64,000 nt of DNA from Alphaproteobacteria bacterium (GCA_020632915.1 JACKEP010000017.1:62001-126000), one strand, 5' to 3'. Counted from the stretch's first letter, positions 30,133-39,307 are shown. A program made the numbers and translations. Notes: generated by a model not told the origin, from the letters alone.

Positions 30133-31821
30133 TTGATCGACAGCCAGGACGACGATCCGTCGGACCGCCTCCGGCCCGACCTCGTGCCCAACGCCAACAG
30201 CCCCCAGCTCCTCACCCACCTGCTCGAGATGGTCGCCCGCGGCGTGCGCTCGTCGCGCGGGCTGCAGGAGGCGCTGGGCGTCGACCAGCGCACCGTCCGC
30301 TACTACGTGCAGGCCGGGGTGTGGCTCGGCTGGCTCGTCGACGGCGCCGACCCGCTGCTCACCCCCGACGGCCTCGGCTACGTCTATGCCGGCGCCTCCC
30401 GCCGCGAGCACTACGCCCGCGCCGTCGCCGACCAGCCGTTCGTCGCCGCGCTGCTCGCACGCACCGGCGGCCGGCCGCCCACCGACGCCGAGCTCTCCCG
30501 CGCCATCTCCGCGGCGGACCCGTCCCTCGCGCCGTCCACCGTCGCCCGCCGCGTCAGCGCCGTCCGCGGGCTGATCGCCCCGTACCTCGATCACCGCAAG
30601 ACGCTGCCCGAGCCGGCGCCCGAGGAGGGCCAGCTCCTGCTGCCTCTGGCCCAGGCCCCCCAGGTCGAGCCCGACCCGCCGCTCACCAAGGCGGCCGGGC
30701 GGTCGTTCAGCCCCGACATCTACCGCTACGTCCTCTGCTTCCTCCTCGACCACGGCGAGCTCACCCTCGGCCACGTGCGCGGCCTGCTCGACCGGGCCGG
30801 CGCGGGCGACGTGCCCATCGGCGGCTACGTCGACCTCGCCCTGGAGCGCGGGGACGCCGTGCGGGTCGACGAGCGCCTCGTGGTCACGGCCGGTGCCGTC
30901 GCCCGACGGGAGCTCGCCGAGTCGACCGCCGCGGTGATCCTGTCGGACGGTGGCTGGCGCACCCACCTCGACACGCTGCGCGCCGCCCTGGCCACCGACG
31001 CCGAGGGCGCCGTGCGGGCCACCGGACGCTACCGCCTCTGGAACCGTCGCCTGCTGGGACGCGAGCTGTCGGCCGCCACCCTCGAGCCCGACCTCGCCCG
31101 CGTGCTCCGCGACCGCAGCCTCGCGTCGTGGCCGCGCACCACCGGCGCCGAGCCCATCGCCCCGCCCGCCGTGCCCGAGCCCTTCCTCGACGTCTGGGAG
31201 CGCCCCGACCTGATCGTGGCGCTGCCGCCGTCGCTGGTCCAACTCTGGGAGGGCGTGGCCGGCGTCAACCGCCGCCTCCGCAACGCCCGCCACCGCGCCG
31301 ACGCCGTGGGCACGCCCACGGTCGCCTACCGCCCGTCCGTGGCGCACGGCGGCCTCCTCCATCCCGGCGAGCCGCTGCCGCGCGCCGTCCCCGATCAGCG
31401 CACGCTGCGTCAGCGCCTCGTGCTGCACGCGCCGTACGTCGCCCTGACGGTGGCCCTGCTGTACCTGCACCGCGCGGCGGAGCCCACGCTCGAGATCCGT
31501 CACGAAGACGGCACCTGGCAGGTCCGACGCCAGCGGGCCCGGATGGGGGCCCTGCTCGACGTCCTCGACGGCTTCGCACGCTCCCGGTCGTGGCGGGTGT
31601 CGCGGCGCGCCCGCGGCGCGGTCACCGACGAGGTGCTCGTCGGGCTGCTCGACCGCCTCGGCCTCGCCGTGGGCCTGGGCGACCGGCTCGTGCTCGACGA
31701 CGGCTTCTTCGCCCAGCTCCGCCACGACGACGAGGACGGCCTCGTCCGCCTCAAGCTCGACCCCCTCGCCCGCGCGCTGGGCGCCTGGGTGGACGGCCTG
31801 CGCGGCGAGGCGGGGGCGTGA
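30133..31821 (+). CDS. Winged-helix DNA-binding protein of unknown function
   Basis: 562 residues from TTG 30133 (AGGTGAG 4 nt upstream). The N-terminus has a helix-turn-helix (RSSRGLQEALGVDQRTVRYY, about 37-56). A second HTH-like stretch follows at 190-260 (SPDIYRYVLCFLLDHGELTLG). The long C-terminal half is Ala/Leu/Arg-rich alpha-helical and is not recognised. There is no signal peptide or nuclease motif. It starts divergently from the P-loop-less ATPase-like gene, and the two could form one regulatory module. The cyclotransferase-like gene downstream overlaps its stop (GTGA). Confidence 0.55.
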   Translation: MIDSQDDDPSDRLRPDLVPNANSPQLLTHLLEMVARGVRSSRGLQEALGVDQRTVRYYVQAGVWLGWLVDGADPLLTPDGLGYVYAGASRREHYARAVADQPFVAALLARTGGRPPTDAELSRAISAADPSLAPSTVARRVSAVRGLIAPYLDHRKTLPEPAPEEGQLLLPLAQAPQVEPDPPLTKAAGRSFSPDIYRYVLCFLLDHGELTLGHVRGLLDRAGAGDVPIGGYVDLALERGDAVRVDERLVVTAGAVARRELAESTAAVILSDGGWRTHLDTLRAALATDAEGAVRATGRYRLWNRRLLGRELSAATLEPDLARVLRDRSLASWPRTTGAEPIAPPAVPEPFLDVWERPDLIVALPPSLVQLWEGVAGVNRRLRNARHRADAVGTPTVAYRPSVAHGGLLHPGEPLPRAVPDQRTLRQRLVLHAPYVALTVALLYLHRAAEPTLEIRHEDGTWQVRRQRARMGALLDVLDGFARSRSWRVSRRARGAVTDEVLVGLLDRLGLAVGLGDRLVLDDGFFAQLRHDDEDGLVRLKLDPLARALGAWVDGLRGEAGA

Positions 31822-32201
31822 GTCCACCGTCCCTGCCGCTGTTCGTGTACGGGACGCTGATGCGGAGCGGCAGCCAGGCCGCGCTCGTGGGCGACCGTCC
31901 CCGCCAGCCGGGCTGGATCCACGGCACGCTCTTCCACCTGCCCGCCGGCTACCCGGCCGTGGTGCCCGGCGGTGACGACCCGGTCCACGGCGAGTGGCTT
32001 CCCCCCGTACCGGATGCCGTCCTGCGCGCGCTCGACCGGTACGAGGGGGTGCCGGAGGGGTTGTACCGGCGCATCACCCTGCCGGTGCACACCACCACCG
32101 GCGTCCTGCCCGCCTGGGTGTGGGTCATGGACGACCCCCGGGCCCGCGGCGGCGTGGTGATCCCCTCAGGTCGATGGCGCCCGATCCGACAACGTGGGTG
32201 A
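31818..32201 (+). CDS. Gamma-glutamylcyclotransferase/AIG2-like protein
   Basis: 127 residues from GTG 31818. It has the family opening FVYGTLMRSGSQAAL (8-22) with the Tyr-Gly-Thr-Leu loop, and the acidic residue of the active site in DRYEGVPEGLY (about 76-86). The fold cleaves gamma-glutamyl amines or breaks glutathione and related dipeptides; small bacterial members such as YtfP are usually uncharacterised. It is translationally coupled to the preceding gene. Confidence 0.8.
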   Translation: MSPPSLPLFVYGTLMRSGSQAALVGDRPRQPGWIHGTLFHLPAGYPAVVPGGDDPVHGEWLPPVPDAVLRALDRYEGVPEGLYRRITLPVHTTTGVLPAWVWVMDDPRARGGVVIPSGRWRPIRQRG

Positions 32202-32238
32202 CCGGATCCGCGACGTCCCCCGGGGGGGTCGGCGCGCG

Positions 32239-32268
32239 TTGACGGTGCTCACATGTGAGTGATAGCGT
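32239..32268 (+). promoter_or_regulatory. Sigma-70-like promoter containing a palindromic operator
   Basis: TTGACG at 32239-32244 and TAGCGT at 32263-32268 (spacing 18 bp), or GATAGC two bp earlier. A perfect 12-bp palindrome CTCACATGTGAG at 32248-32259 fills the spacer, as for a repressor or activator site. It lies 56 bp upstream of the coiled-coil gene. Confidence 0.55.
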
Positions 32269-32323
32269 CGCCCTGGCGCCCCCGAACCCCGGGGGAGCCC
32301 CGTAGCTTCGTGGAGCAGTCCGG

Positions 32324-32641
32324 ATGTCCAATGGCGATCACATGAGCCTCCAGGCGATCCACGACCAGCTCGGTGCCGTCCTCGAGGATCGCGTCACCGA
32401 GCTGATGACGCACATCAAGACGGCCCAGGCCCTGTCCCGCCAGATCGCGCGTACCGAAGAGGAGATCGAGCGTCAGCGCCGCCTCCGCGAGACGCTCGAG
32501 GCCGACCTCGGCCCGATGCGCAAGGAGGCCGACGAGCTGGCCGCCGCCACCGAGCAGCTGGCGTCGAAGGTCAAGGGTGCCAAGGGGGCCGTCGAGCGCC
32601 TCAAGGCCCTGCGCGACGAGCTCTCCGCGATGGACACCTGA
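32324..32641 (+). CDS. Small coiled-coil protein
   Basis: 105 residues; a second possible start, MSLQAI, is at 32342. The body from about 25 to 100 is one continuous heptad-rich coiled coil (QIARTEEEIERQRRLRETLEADL) with no signal peptide or membrane segment. It is preceded by the promoter at 32239-32268 and followed after 82 bp by the acidic TPR gene in the same direction. Family not identified; a structural or scaffolding role is likely. Confidence 0.6.
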   Translation: MSNGDHMSLQAIHDQLGAVLEDRVTELMTHIKTAQALSRQIARTEEEIERQRRLRETLEADLGPMRKEADELAAATEQLASKVKGAKGAVERLKALRDELSAMDT

Positions 32642-32723
32642 CGGGGATGTTCGCCACGTCGTCCGCCTCACGCGAATCCAGCGCCTCCAGCGCCCGCGCC
32701 GGCAGACCGACCAGGGAGGTTCG

Positions 32724-34886
32724 TTGAACTCGATGTCCGGCGCCGCCGACGACCTGCTCGCCACGCTCACCGCGGCAGAGGCGTGCCTGCGTGCGCTGGC
32801 GGCGAGCGCGTTCCCGCCCGACGTCATGATGCGCATCGAGCGCGACAGCACCCGCGCGGCCCGCCAGGCCGTCGCCTCGCTCCAGGGCGGTCGCACGCTC
32901 GAGCTGCCGGTCGGCTGGTCCGAGTACGTCGAGGTCGACGAGGCCCTCGACGCCTTGCTCGCCCGCCTGGTGCCCGCCACGCCGGCGTCCGATGCCACGC
33001 TGCCGCGCGGTGTCCGGCCTGCCGCCGCCGCAGCGGCCGACGCCGCTCGCGACGCCGCCTACGTCCGCACCACACCGGCGCCCACGCCCGCACCGCCCCC
33101 GTTCCGTCAGCCGACGGTCCAGGAGATCACGCCGCCGCCGCGCGTGGTCATCGGCGCGGATCCCACGCCCGTCGCGCCCCCCGCGGCCGCCCATCCTGCC
33201 GCCGACCTGCCCGACGTCACCTACATCGACGACGAGGAGATCGACGAGATCGACGCCCTCGACGCGCTCGACGACGACGACGCGGCGCCCCCCGCCGCGC
33301 CGCCCGCGAGCCGCTGGGACGAGGAGGACGACGAAGACGAGGAGGAGGCCACGATCATCGGCACCGCCGAGGACCGCGCCGCCATCCAGTCGGGTGCCCA
33401 CCAGGCGGTCACGTCCGACGACGCGTGGGTCCGGTACGAGCCGGTCAACGTGGTGCAGGTCGACCCCGACGAGCTGCAGGACCGCAAGACGTCCTACCGC
33501 GACGACGGCGTCGACTACATCACCTACGTCGAGCCGACGCCCACACCGTACGACCAGCCCACCGACGACGACGAGCCGCTCCCCGCCTACGCGTCCGGCC
33601 CGCAGCCCGCGATCGTCGACCCCGAGGACGAGCACGAGGCGGAGGTGTCGGCGAAGGTGCCGTCGCCGACCAAGCCAAAGCCCGCAGCCAAGCCCGCGGC
33701 CGTGCAGGCCACGCCTGCGTCGCCGCCGCCCGCGGTCAAGGCCGCCGCGCCCGCCAAGAGCGAGCCGCTGCCGTCCTACCTGATCCAGCCCGACGCCCAG
33801 CCGGCCGCGCCCACCCGCTCCGCACCACCGCGCCCCGCGCCGCCGCGCCCCCGCAACCCGGCGCCCGCCGCGAGCCGCCCTGCCGCCGACGCCGCGAGCC
33901 TGCCCGCCACCGACCTGCCTGCCGACGACGAGTGGTCGTTCGTCGCCTCGGGCCAGGAGGAGGTCGAGGGCCCCGCCAGCCACGATCCCTACGCGGTCAT
34001 GCGCAAGGAGCGGATGCGGCTCGACGACTTCACCGCCGTCGACGAGGCCGAGGAGGCGATGCTCGCCGCCGCCGAGCGCGCGGTCACCGCGGCCGTCTCC
34101 GGCGTGGACGTCGACGACGACGCGCCCACGGCGATCCGCCCGGCAGACGACCGCGCCCACGCCGCCGCCATCCAGCTCACCGGCGAGGGCGGGTCGCGCA
34201 TCCTGGGCCTCGACGAAGACGAGGACGACGACGACTCCGTCATCGAGCTCGGCGACACGCGCGACTACGGCGAGGACGACGGCGTCGAAGACGACCAGAC
34301 CGGCATCCTCGGCGTCGGCGTGGTCGAGTACGACGACGACGTCGAGGACCTCGACGAAGACGGCGCCTACGAGGACGACGACCCCCACGTCCAGGCCCCG
34401 CTCGGGCCGGGCGCCCCCGAGCTCACGCCAGCCGAGGTCAGCGCGCTCATCGCCAAGGCCGAAGCCGTCGCCCGTCGCGACATGGCCGAGGGCGTCCGGG
34501 TCTACAGCGACGTGCTCGACGCCGATCCGGTGCGCGCCGAGGTGCTCCTGGCCCGCGGTCGGCTCAACCTCGACCTGGGCGACTTCCCCGCCGCGGTGAG
34601 CGACTTCCTCAAGGCCGAGGGCTTTGCCCCCGACGACGCCGACGTGCTCGTGGCCCTGGGCGACCTGTTCTTCAACCGCAAGGACTACGGCAAGGCCGTC
34701 TTCTACTTCAACCGTGCGCTCACGGTCGACGACGGCCACGCCAACGCCTACGCCCGCCGCGGCATGGCCCACTACTACCGCAAGCAGTACAACGCGGCGG
34801 TCGAAGACCTCGAGAAGGCCAAGCGGCTCGACGGCAGCCTGGCGATGGTCGACAGCTACCTCGCCCGCGCGCGCAAGCGCGGGTAG
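32724..34886 (+). CDS. Large acidic low-complexity protein with C-terminal TPR domain
   Basis: 720 residues from TTG 32724 (AGGGAGG 4 nt upstream); ATG 32733 is the alternative. Residues 1-90 are a compact helical region, about 100-550 are Pro/Ala/Asp/Glu-rich and disordered, with long acidic stretches (DEEIDEIDALDALDDDD). The last 150 residues form three to four tetratricopeptide repeats (DMAEGVRVYSDVLDADPVRAE, then FNRKDYGKAVFYFNRAL). No signal peptide, so probably cytosolic. TPRs bind protein partners; myxobacteria have many such proteins around motility and secretion systems, but no system is identified here. Confidence 0.7.
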   Translation: MNSMSGAADDLLATLTAAEACLRALAASAFPPDVMMRIERDSTRAARQAVASLQGGRTLELPVGWSEYVEVDEALDALLARLVPATPASDATLPRGVRPAAAAAADAARDAAYVRTTPAPTPAPPPFRQPTVQEITPPPRVVIGADPTPVAPPAAAHPAADLPDVTYIDDEEIDEIDALDALDDDDAAPPAAPPASRWDEEDDEDEEEATIIGTAEDRAAIQSGAHQAVTSDDAWVRYEPVNVVQVDPDELQDRKTSYRDDGVDYITYVEPTPTPYDQPTDDDEPLPAYASGPQPAIVDPEDEHEAEVSAKVPSPTKPKPAAKPAAVQATPASPPPAVKAAAPAKSEPLPSYLIQPDAQPAAPTRSAPPRPAPPRPRNPAPAASRPAADAASLPATDLPADDEWSFVASGQEEVEGPASHDPYAVMRKERMRLDDFTAVDEAEEAMLAAAERAVTAAVSGVDVDDDAPTAIRPADDRAHAAAIQLTGEGGSRILGLDEDEDDDDSVIELGDTRDYGEDDGVEDDQTGILGVGVVEYDDDVEDLDEDGAYEDDDPHVQAPLGPGAPELTPAEVSALIAKAEAVARRDMAEGVRVYSDVLDADPVRAEVLLARGRLNLDLGDFPAAVSDFLKAEGFAPDDADVLVALGDLFFNRKDYGKAVFYFNRALTVDDGHANAYARRGMAHYYRKQYNAAVEDLEKAKRLDGSLAMVDSYLARARKRG

Positions 34887-34942
34887 GCTCGGGCGCGCGT
34901 GCTGCGCGAGGGTCCCCGCGCACAGGCGACGAGGGAGCGCCC

Positions 34943-35671
34943 ATGACGACGCCGCGCGTGCTGCTGATCAGCCTCCGCGACGCCCACGACCCGATGGCCA
35001 GCCACGAGCGGGCCTGCTTCGCGCGCGCCGCCGACGTGCCGGTCGACGCCGTCGACGTCCACGTGGTGTTCGACGCGCCGCTGCCGCCCGCGAGCGTGCA
35101 CGCCTACGACGCCTTCTTCTTCGGCGGCTCCGGGGCGTACTCGGTCCTCGACGACACGCCGTGGATGCCCGACGCGCTGGAGGCGCTGCTCCGGGTGATC
35201 GACGCCGCGCGGCCCACCTGGGCGTCGTGTTTCGGCTTCCAGGCGGTCGCCAAGGCGCTCGGCGGCGTGGTCGTGCACGACGAGGCGCTCACGGAGATGG
35301 GTGCCGTGCAGCTCACGCTCACCGACGCCGGCCGCGCCGACCCGCTCCTGGGCACGCTGCCCGAGCCGTTCTGGGTGCAGGAGGGCCACCACGACCACGT
35401 GATCGCCCTGCCGCCCGCCGTCACCCGCCTCGCAATCGGCGACCGCGGCGTGGAGCAGGCGTTCCGCATCGACGGCGTGCCGTTCTACGCCAGCCAGTTC
35501 CACCCCGAGCTCGACATCGACGCCGTCATCGCCCGGTTCCTGCACTACGCCGACCACTACCACAACGGCGATCACGCAGACTTCGAGGCGATCCTCGCCC
35601 GCCTGCGCGGCGGGGGCGACACACCCGAGGTGGCCCGGATGCTGGCGCGCCTGGTGCGCGGCGAGGCCTGA
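34943..35671 (+). CDS. Class I glutamine amidotransferase-like protein
   Basis: 242 residues (GAGGGAG upstream). Nucleophile elbow ASCFGFQA places the catalytic Cys near 96, and the His-Glu pair appears in QFHPELD (about 190). The fold is that of GuaA-type GATase1 domains found alone; the nucleophile loop FGF is like the small GMP-synthase-related amidotransferases. No synthase partner is adjacent. It may act on an unknown amide or be a gamma-glutamyl hydrolase. It follows the TPR gene after 56 bp and faces a barrel-protein gene. Confidence 0.8.
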   Translation: MTTPRVLLISLRDAHDPMASHERACFARAADVPVDAVDVHVVFDAPLPPASVHAYDAFFFGGSGAYSVLDDTPWMPDALEALLRVIDAARPTWASCFGFQAVAKALGGVVVHDEALTEMGAVQLTLTDAGRADPLLGTLPEPFWVQEGHHDHVIALPPAVTRLAIGDRGVEQAFRIDGVPFYASQFHPELDIDAVIARFLHYADHYHNGDHADFEAILARLRGGGDTPEVARMLARLVRGEA

Positions 35672-35690
35672 CCCGCGCCACGCCGACGCC

Positions 35691-36977
35691 CTACTTCTTG
35701 CTGCGGACCTTCGCCGCCTTCTCGCGCGGCGGCAGGTAGTAGACGCCCTGCACCTGGGCGGCGCCCTGGTAGGGCTGGATGTAGGTGCTGGCGGCAGGCA
35801 GGCCCGCGCCCACGGCGAGCTCGAGCGCGTCGTCCTTGCGGCTCTTGAGCGTGGGGTAGAACTTGAAGCCGAGCGCCACGTTCTCGAACACGAACGGCCC
35901 CTCGGCGCGGCCGAGGTTGCGGGCGTAGACGTCGGACTCGACGTAGAGCGCCACGGGCTGGGCGAGGCGGAACGACAGGTGGACGCCGCCGGTGATCGCC
36001 ACGGTCTCCTGCTTGCGCGTGCCGATCTCGGCGCCCGCCACGACCTGGATCTGCGACTTGCCGAACGGCTTGTCGGCCGGGCCGAACATCTTGGCGAACC
36101 CGATCATCGGGCGCACCTGGAAGAACAGGGGGTTGAAGTTGAGCCGGAAGTCCGCCGAGATCGTGGCGACGAGCCGGTCGCGCGCCGACTTGACGAAGGC
36201 GTAGCGCGTGCCGACCTCGAGGCCCCAGCCGGTGTAGCGGCCCGAGACGCCGCCGTGAACGGACAGCTTGCGCAGGATCGCGTACTCGAAGTCGGCGATG
36301 CCGCCGGTGTAGAGCGGACCGGCACCAAAGCCCATGTCGATGCCCGCGGTCACCTTGGTGCGCGGGTTGAGCGTGACCAGGTGCAGCGGCTGCACGATGT
36401 CGAGCTCGAGGGTGTTGGCGTCGACCGTGGCCTGCCCGTCGCGCCCGATGCGGTTGCCGTACTCGGCGCGCTGGAGCTCGTCCATGTGCGCCTCGATGCG
36501 CTCCCGGAAGATGGAGTTGGGGTACTCCTGGAGGTAGGCCTCCCAGGCCATGGCCTCCTCGTCGGGCGGCAGCGAGGAGATCTCGGCCTCGCGGGCGCGG
36601 AAGACGCGCGGGTTGTCGACGCCCTCCTGGAGCAGGTCGTCGCGCGTGTTGCGCTCGTCCTCGAAGAGATCCTCCTCCTCGACCGGCTCGCCGCCGTCGT
36701 CGACGGGGTCGGAGAACTCGTCGTCGAGGAGGTCCTCGTCGTCTTCGCCGGACGGCGGCGGCCCCTCGTCGGCCTTCTTGTCGTCGGCCTTCTTCGCGTC
36801 GTCCTTCTTCGGCTCCTCCTTCTTCTTCTCGGGAGGAGGCTCGTCGTCGGGCATCTCGTCGTCGAAGAAGGGCTCGTCGTCCTCTTCCGTGAAGTCGTCG
36901 TCCTTGCTCTGGGCGACGGCGGTGGCGGCGGTTCCCAGCCCGGACAGGAGGAGCAGGGAGAGGAGGAGACGGATCAT
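35691..36977 (-). CDS. Exported outer-membrane protein with acidic Lys-rich linker
   Basis: 428 residues. The signal peptide ends around AVAQS (residue 23). Residues 24-110 are highly charged and disordered (EKKKEEPKKDDAKKADDKK). The remaining 300 residues are alternating hydrophobic strands ending in short aromatic motifs (GFGAGPLYTGGIADFEYAIL, FRLNFNPLFFQVRPMIGF), typical of a beta-barrel. Convergent with the amidotransferase gene and divergent from the 37027 gene across 49 bp. The substrate, or whether it is a pore, is unknown. Confidence 0.65.
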   Translation of the reverse strand: MIRLLLSLLLLSGLGTAATAVAQSKDDDFTEEDDEPFFDDEMPDDEPPPEKKKEEPKKDDAKKADDKKADEGPPPSGEDDEDLLDDEFSDPVDDGGEPVEEEDLFEDERNTRDDLLQEGVDNPRVFRAREAEISSLPPDEEAMAWEAYLQEYPNSIFRERIEAHMDELQRAEYGNRIGRDGQATVDANTLELDIVQPLHLVTLNPRTKVTAGIDMGFGAGPLYTGGIADFEYAILRKLSVHGGVSGRYTGWGLEVGTRYAFVKSARDRLVATISADFRLNFNPLFFQVRPMIGFAKMFGPADKPFGKSQIQVVAGAEIGTRKQETVAITGGVHLSFRLAQPVALYVESDVYARNLGRAEGPFVFENVALGFKFYPTLKSRKDDALELAVGAGLPAASTYIQPYQGAAQVQGVYYLPPREKAAKVRSKK

Positions 36978-37026
36978 CGGCGTGGCCCGCTGGTGCGAGG
37001 GTCGGCGGATGATAGACCGGAGCCCT

Positions 37027-37740
37027 ATGGCAGGCAAGGAACCCCCCGTGCACGCTGACGTGGACCTGACGCAGCCCGGATCGGAGCCCTCGTCGCCTCC
37101 CGACGCCGAAGCCCACCACACGGCCTCGGTGGAGGTGGTGCGACAGGCCCTGGTGCGCCTGCGGGGCGGGGCGCCGTTCCTGTCGTCGGCCGACGGTGCG
37201 CTGCTGGTGCGGTGGCTCGACGAGGGCGTCCCCGTCTGGAAGATCCTCCACGGGCTCGACGCCGCGGCGCGCCAGCGCCACGCCCGTCGCATCCGCGCAC
37301 CGCTCGCGCTGGCCCACGCCGCACGCCACCTCGGTCGCCCCCGCGCGATCGACGTACCGCCGGTGGTCGCCGAGCCCGCCGTCGCCGACCACCCACTCGC
37401 CCCGATCGCGGCCGCGCTGCGGGTGGCCACGCCGCCGCCGGGCCTGGAGGAGGCCTGCGCGCGCCTCGCCGCGGCCCTGCGGTCCCTGCCCACCGACGAC
37501 GCCGACGCCCTGCGCGACGCCGCCGCCACGCGCATCGTCGCGTTCCTCGACCAGGGCTGGCACACGATCGACGCCGGCGAGCGCCGGCGCTTCCATGCCG
37601 ACGCGCGCACCCACCTGACCGACGTCCTCGCCGACCTCGACGAGGCCCGCGCCGACGCCCTCGTCGAGGAGCACGCCCGCGGCCTGTGGCGCCAGGCGTG
37701 GCCGGCCCTGTCCCTCACCCTGCTCTGGCGGCTCGTGTGA
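37027..37740 (+). CDS. Helical protein coupled to a DnaC-like loader
   Basis: 237 residues, all-helical and Ala/Arg-rich, not recognised by motif. Segment SADGALLVRWLDEGVPVWKILHGLD (about 54-78) is a conserved-looking helix pair that could bind the neighbouring ATPase. There is no signal peptide. The stop codon overlaps the GTG start of the DnaC-like gene (GTGA), so the two proteins are likely made together and may work together in replication. The ATG at 37027 is preceded by CGGAG at 6 nt. Confidence 0.55.
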   Translation: MAGKEPPVHADVDLTQPGSEPSSPPDAEAHHTASVEVVRQALVRLRGGAPFLSSADGALLVRWLDEGVPVWKILHGLDAAARQRHARRIRAPLALAHAARHLGRPRAIDVPPVVAEPAVADHPLAPIAAALRVATPPPGLEEACARLAAALRSLPTDDADALRDAAATRIVAFLDQGWHTIDAGERRRFHADARTHLTDVLADLDEARADALVEEHARGLWRQAWPALSLTLLWRLV

Positions 37741-38615
37741 CCCACGTCCTGCACCCCGGCGCCGATCCGTCCTGCCGCACCTGCCGCGGCCTGGGCCTGC
37801 AGGTGGTGCGCGACGGCGCCTGGGCCCGCGCCGTGCCGTGCACCTGCGTGCCCGCGGTGTGCCCGGCGTGTCGGGGCATGGGCTACCGGTCCACGGGCAC
37901 GGGCTTTCGCGCCCCGGTCACGCGCTGCGACTGCCAGGTGATCGCCGACCGGGCCCGCACGTTCGACGCGATCGGCATCCCCGGCCGCTACGCCCACGCC
38001 ACGCTGGGTCGCTTCGACCCGAAGTCCGGCGCCGGCTCAGCCCACCAGGCCGCCACGCGCTTCGTCACCCAGTACCGCCCGGGCGAGATGAACCGCGGCC
38101 TCGTCTTCCATGGGCGCGTGGGCACCGGCAAGACCCACCTCGCCGTGGCCATCGTGCGTCGCCTCGCCCTGCTGCGCGGCGTGTCCTGCCGCTTCGTCGA
38201 GTTCAGCCACCTCCTGCAGGATCTCAAGTACAGCTTCGACCGCAACGCCGGCACCGAGGAGCTGCTCGCCCCGCTCGTGTCGTGCGAGGTGCTGGTGGTC
38301 GACGAGCTCGGCAAGGGACGCAACACCGAGTTCGAGGGCACCGTGCTCGACGAGCTGGTGAGCCGTCGGTACAACGCCCTGTCCACCGTGATCGGCACCA
38401 CCAACTTCGTGCCCGCCCACGCGCAGAAGGCGCCGGCGTCCCGCTACACGGGCGTGGTCGCCGACAGCTACGCCAACCTCGCCGCCGCCACGCCCACGCT
38501 GCCGTCGCTCGACGCCCGCCTGGGCGACCGGGTCTACAGCCGGCTGCGCGAGATGTGTGACTTCGTCCCCGTCGAGGGGGAAGACCACCGCGAGTTGTCC
38601 CGTCCGCGCGCCTGA
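37737..38615 (+). CDS. DnaC/IstB-like ATPase with N-terminal zinc ribbons
   Basis: 292 residues. The N-terminal 70 residues carry CRTCRGLGL, CTC, CPACRGMGYR and CDC, a DnaJ-type zinc finger pattern (CxxCxG repeated). The C-terminal AAA+ domain has Walker A GRVGTGKTHLAVA (about 125-137), Walker B VLVVDELGKG, and an IGTTNF sensor-1. This is the DnaC/DnaI-like helicase-loader fold, in which DnaI also has a zinc-binding N-domain. IstB is excluded because no IstA transposase or repeats are near. It probably loads replicative helicase; the overlapping upstream gene is its candidate partner. Confidence 0.75.
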   Translation: MTHVLHPGADPSCRTCRGLGLQVVRDGAWARAVPCTCVPAVCPACRGMGYRSTGTGFRAPVTRCDCQVIADRARTFDAIGIPGRYAHATLGRFDPKSGAGSAHQAATRFVTQYRPGEMNRGLVFHGRVGTGKTHLAVAIVRRLALLRGVSCRFVEFSHLLQDLKYSFDRNAGTEELLAPLVSCEVLVVDELGKGRNTEFEGTVLDELVSRRYNALSTVIGTTNFVPAHAQKAPASRYTGVVADSYANLAAATPTLPSLDARLGDRVYSRLREMCDFVPVEGEDHRELSRPRA

Positions 38616-38668
38616 GCGCCGGCCGCGCGCCGTCGCTTCGAGATAGACCCGCGGCAGAGAGGGTGTGT

Positions 38669-39295
38669 GTGGCGTTCACGGTGACCTATCCGACCTCGGC
38701 TCCGCTGCCGGGCCTCGACGCGCTGGCGTCGTGGCTCACCGAGCACGGCGAGGCGTTCGATCGGCAGGGTCCCGACGTGCTGGAGCTGCGCGCCCTGCCC
38801 CTGCGCATCGTCCACGGCGGCGACGGCGTGCGCGCCCAGGTCGATCTCACACCCACGGTCCCGCTGTCGCGGCTCACGCGCCTGCTGTTCGACCTGTCGG
38901 TGCGCGTCGGGGCCGACGTCCGCCTCGTCGGCGTCGGCCAGGTCAACCGCCCGAGCCTGTGGCTGCGCTTCGCCGACGAGCAGGATCGCCTGCGCGTGGC
39001 CGCCGCGCTCGCCAAGGCCGCCGCCCAGAGCCACCGCGACGACATCCTCAAGGCCATGTGGAGCGTGCTCGGCACGCTCGGCGGGGGCCGCGACCTGCGG
39101 TGGGACGCCACGCGCGAGCGCATCGTCGAGATGCGCGAGGTGGGCTCGCCCGACGGCATCAGCGTGGAAGACGCGCGCTGGCACGACGCTGAGGTGTCCC
39201 CCGGCGACACCGTCGCCGTCCCCGTCAGCGGCGACCTGCACATCCTGGTGTGGCGCTGGCTCGCCGACGCCTGGCCCAGCCTCGCCGGCACCTGA
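38669..39295 (+). CDS. Hypothetical protein
   Basis: 208 residues from GTG 38669 (AGAGAGG 7 nt upstream; GTG 38663 possible). Two parts: an N-terminal alpha/beta region (LRALPLRIVHGGDGVRAQVDL) and a helical mid-segment (RLRVAAALAKAAAQSHRDDI). No signal, membrane segment or recognisable catalytic motif. It sits between the helicase-loader gene and the epimerase gene on the same strand, 12 bp before the latter. Confidence 0.5.
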   Translation: MAFTVTYPTSAPLPGLDALASWLTEHGEAFDRQGPDVLELRALPLRIVHGGDGVRAQVDLTPTVPLSRLTRLLFDLSVRVGADVRLVGVGQVNRPSLWLRFADEQDRLRVAAALAKAAAQSHRDDILKAMWSVLGTLGGGRDLRWDATRERIVEMREVGSPDGISVEDARWHDAEVSPGDTVAVPVSGDLHILVWRWLADAWPSLAGT

Positions 39296-39307
39296 CCCGG
39301 AGTCCCC

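Noticed and set aside
37737..38615. IstB transposition helper
   Set aside because: No IstA gene, terminal repeats or target duplications are seen; zinc ribbons and gene coupling point to a helicase loader.
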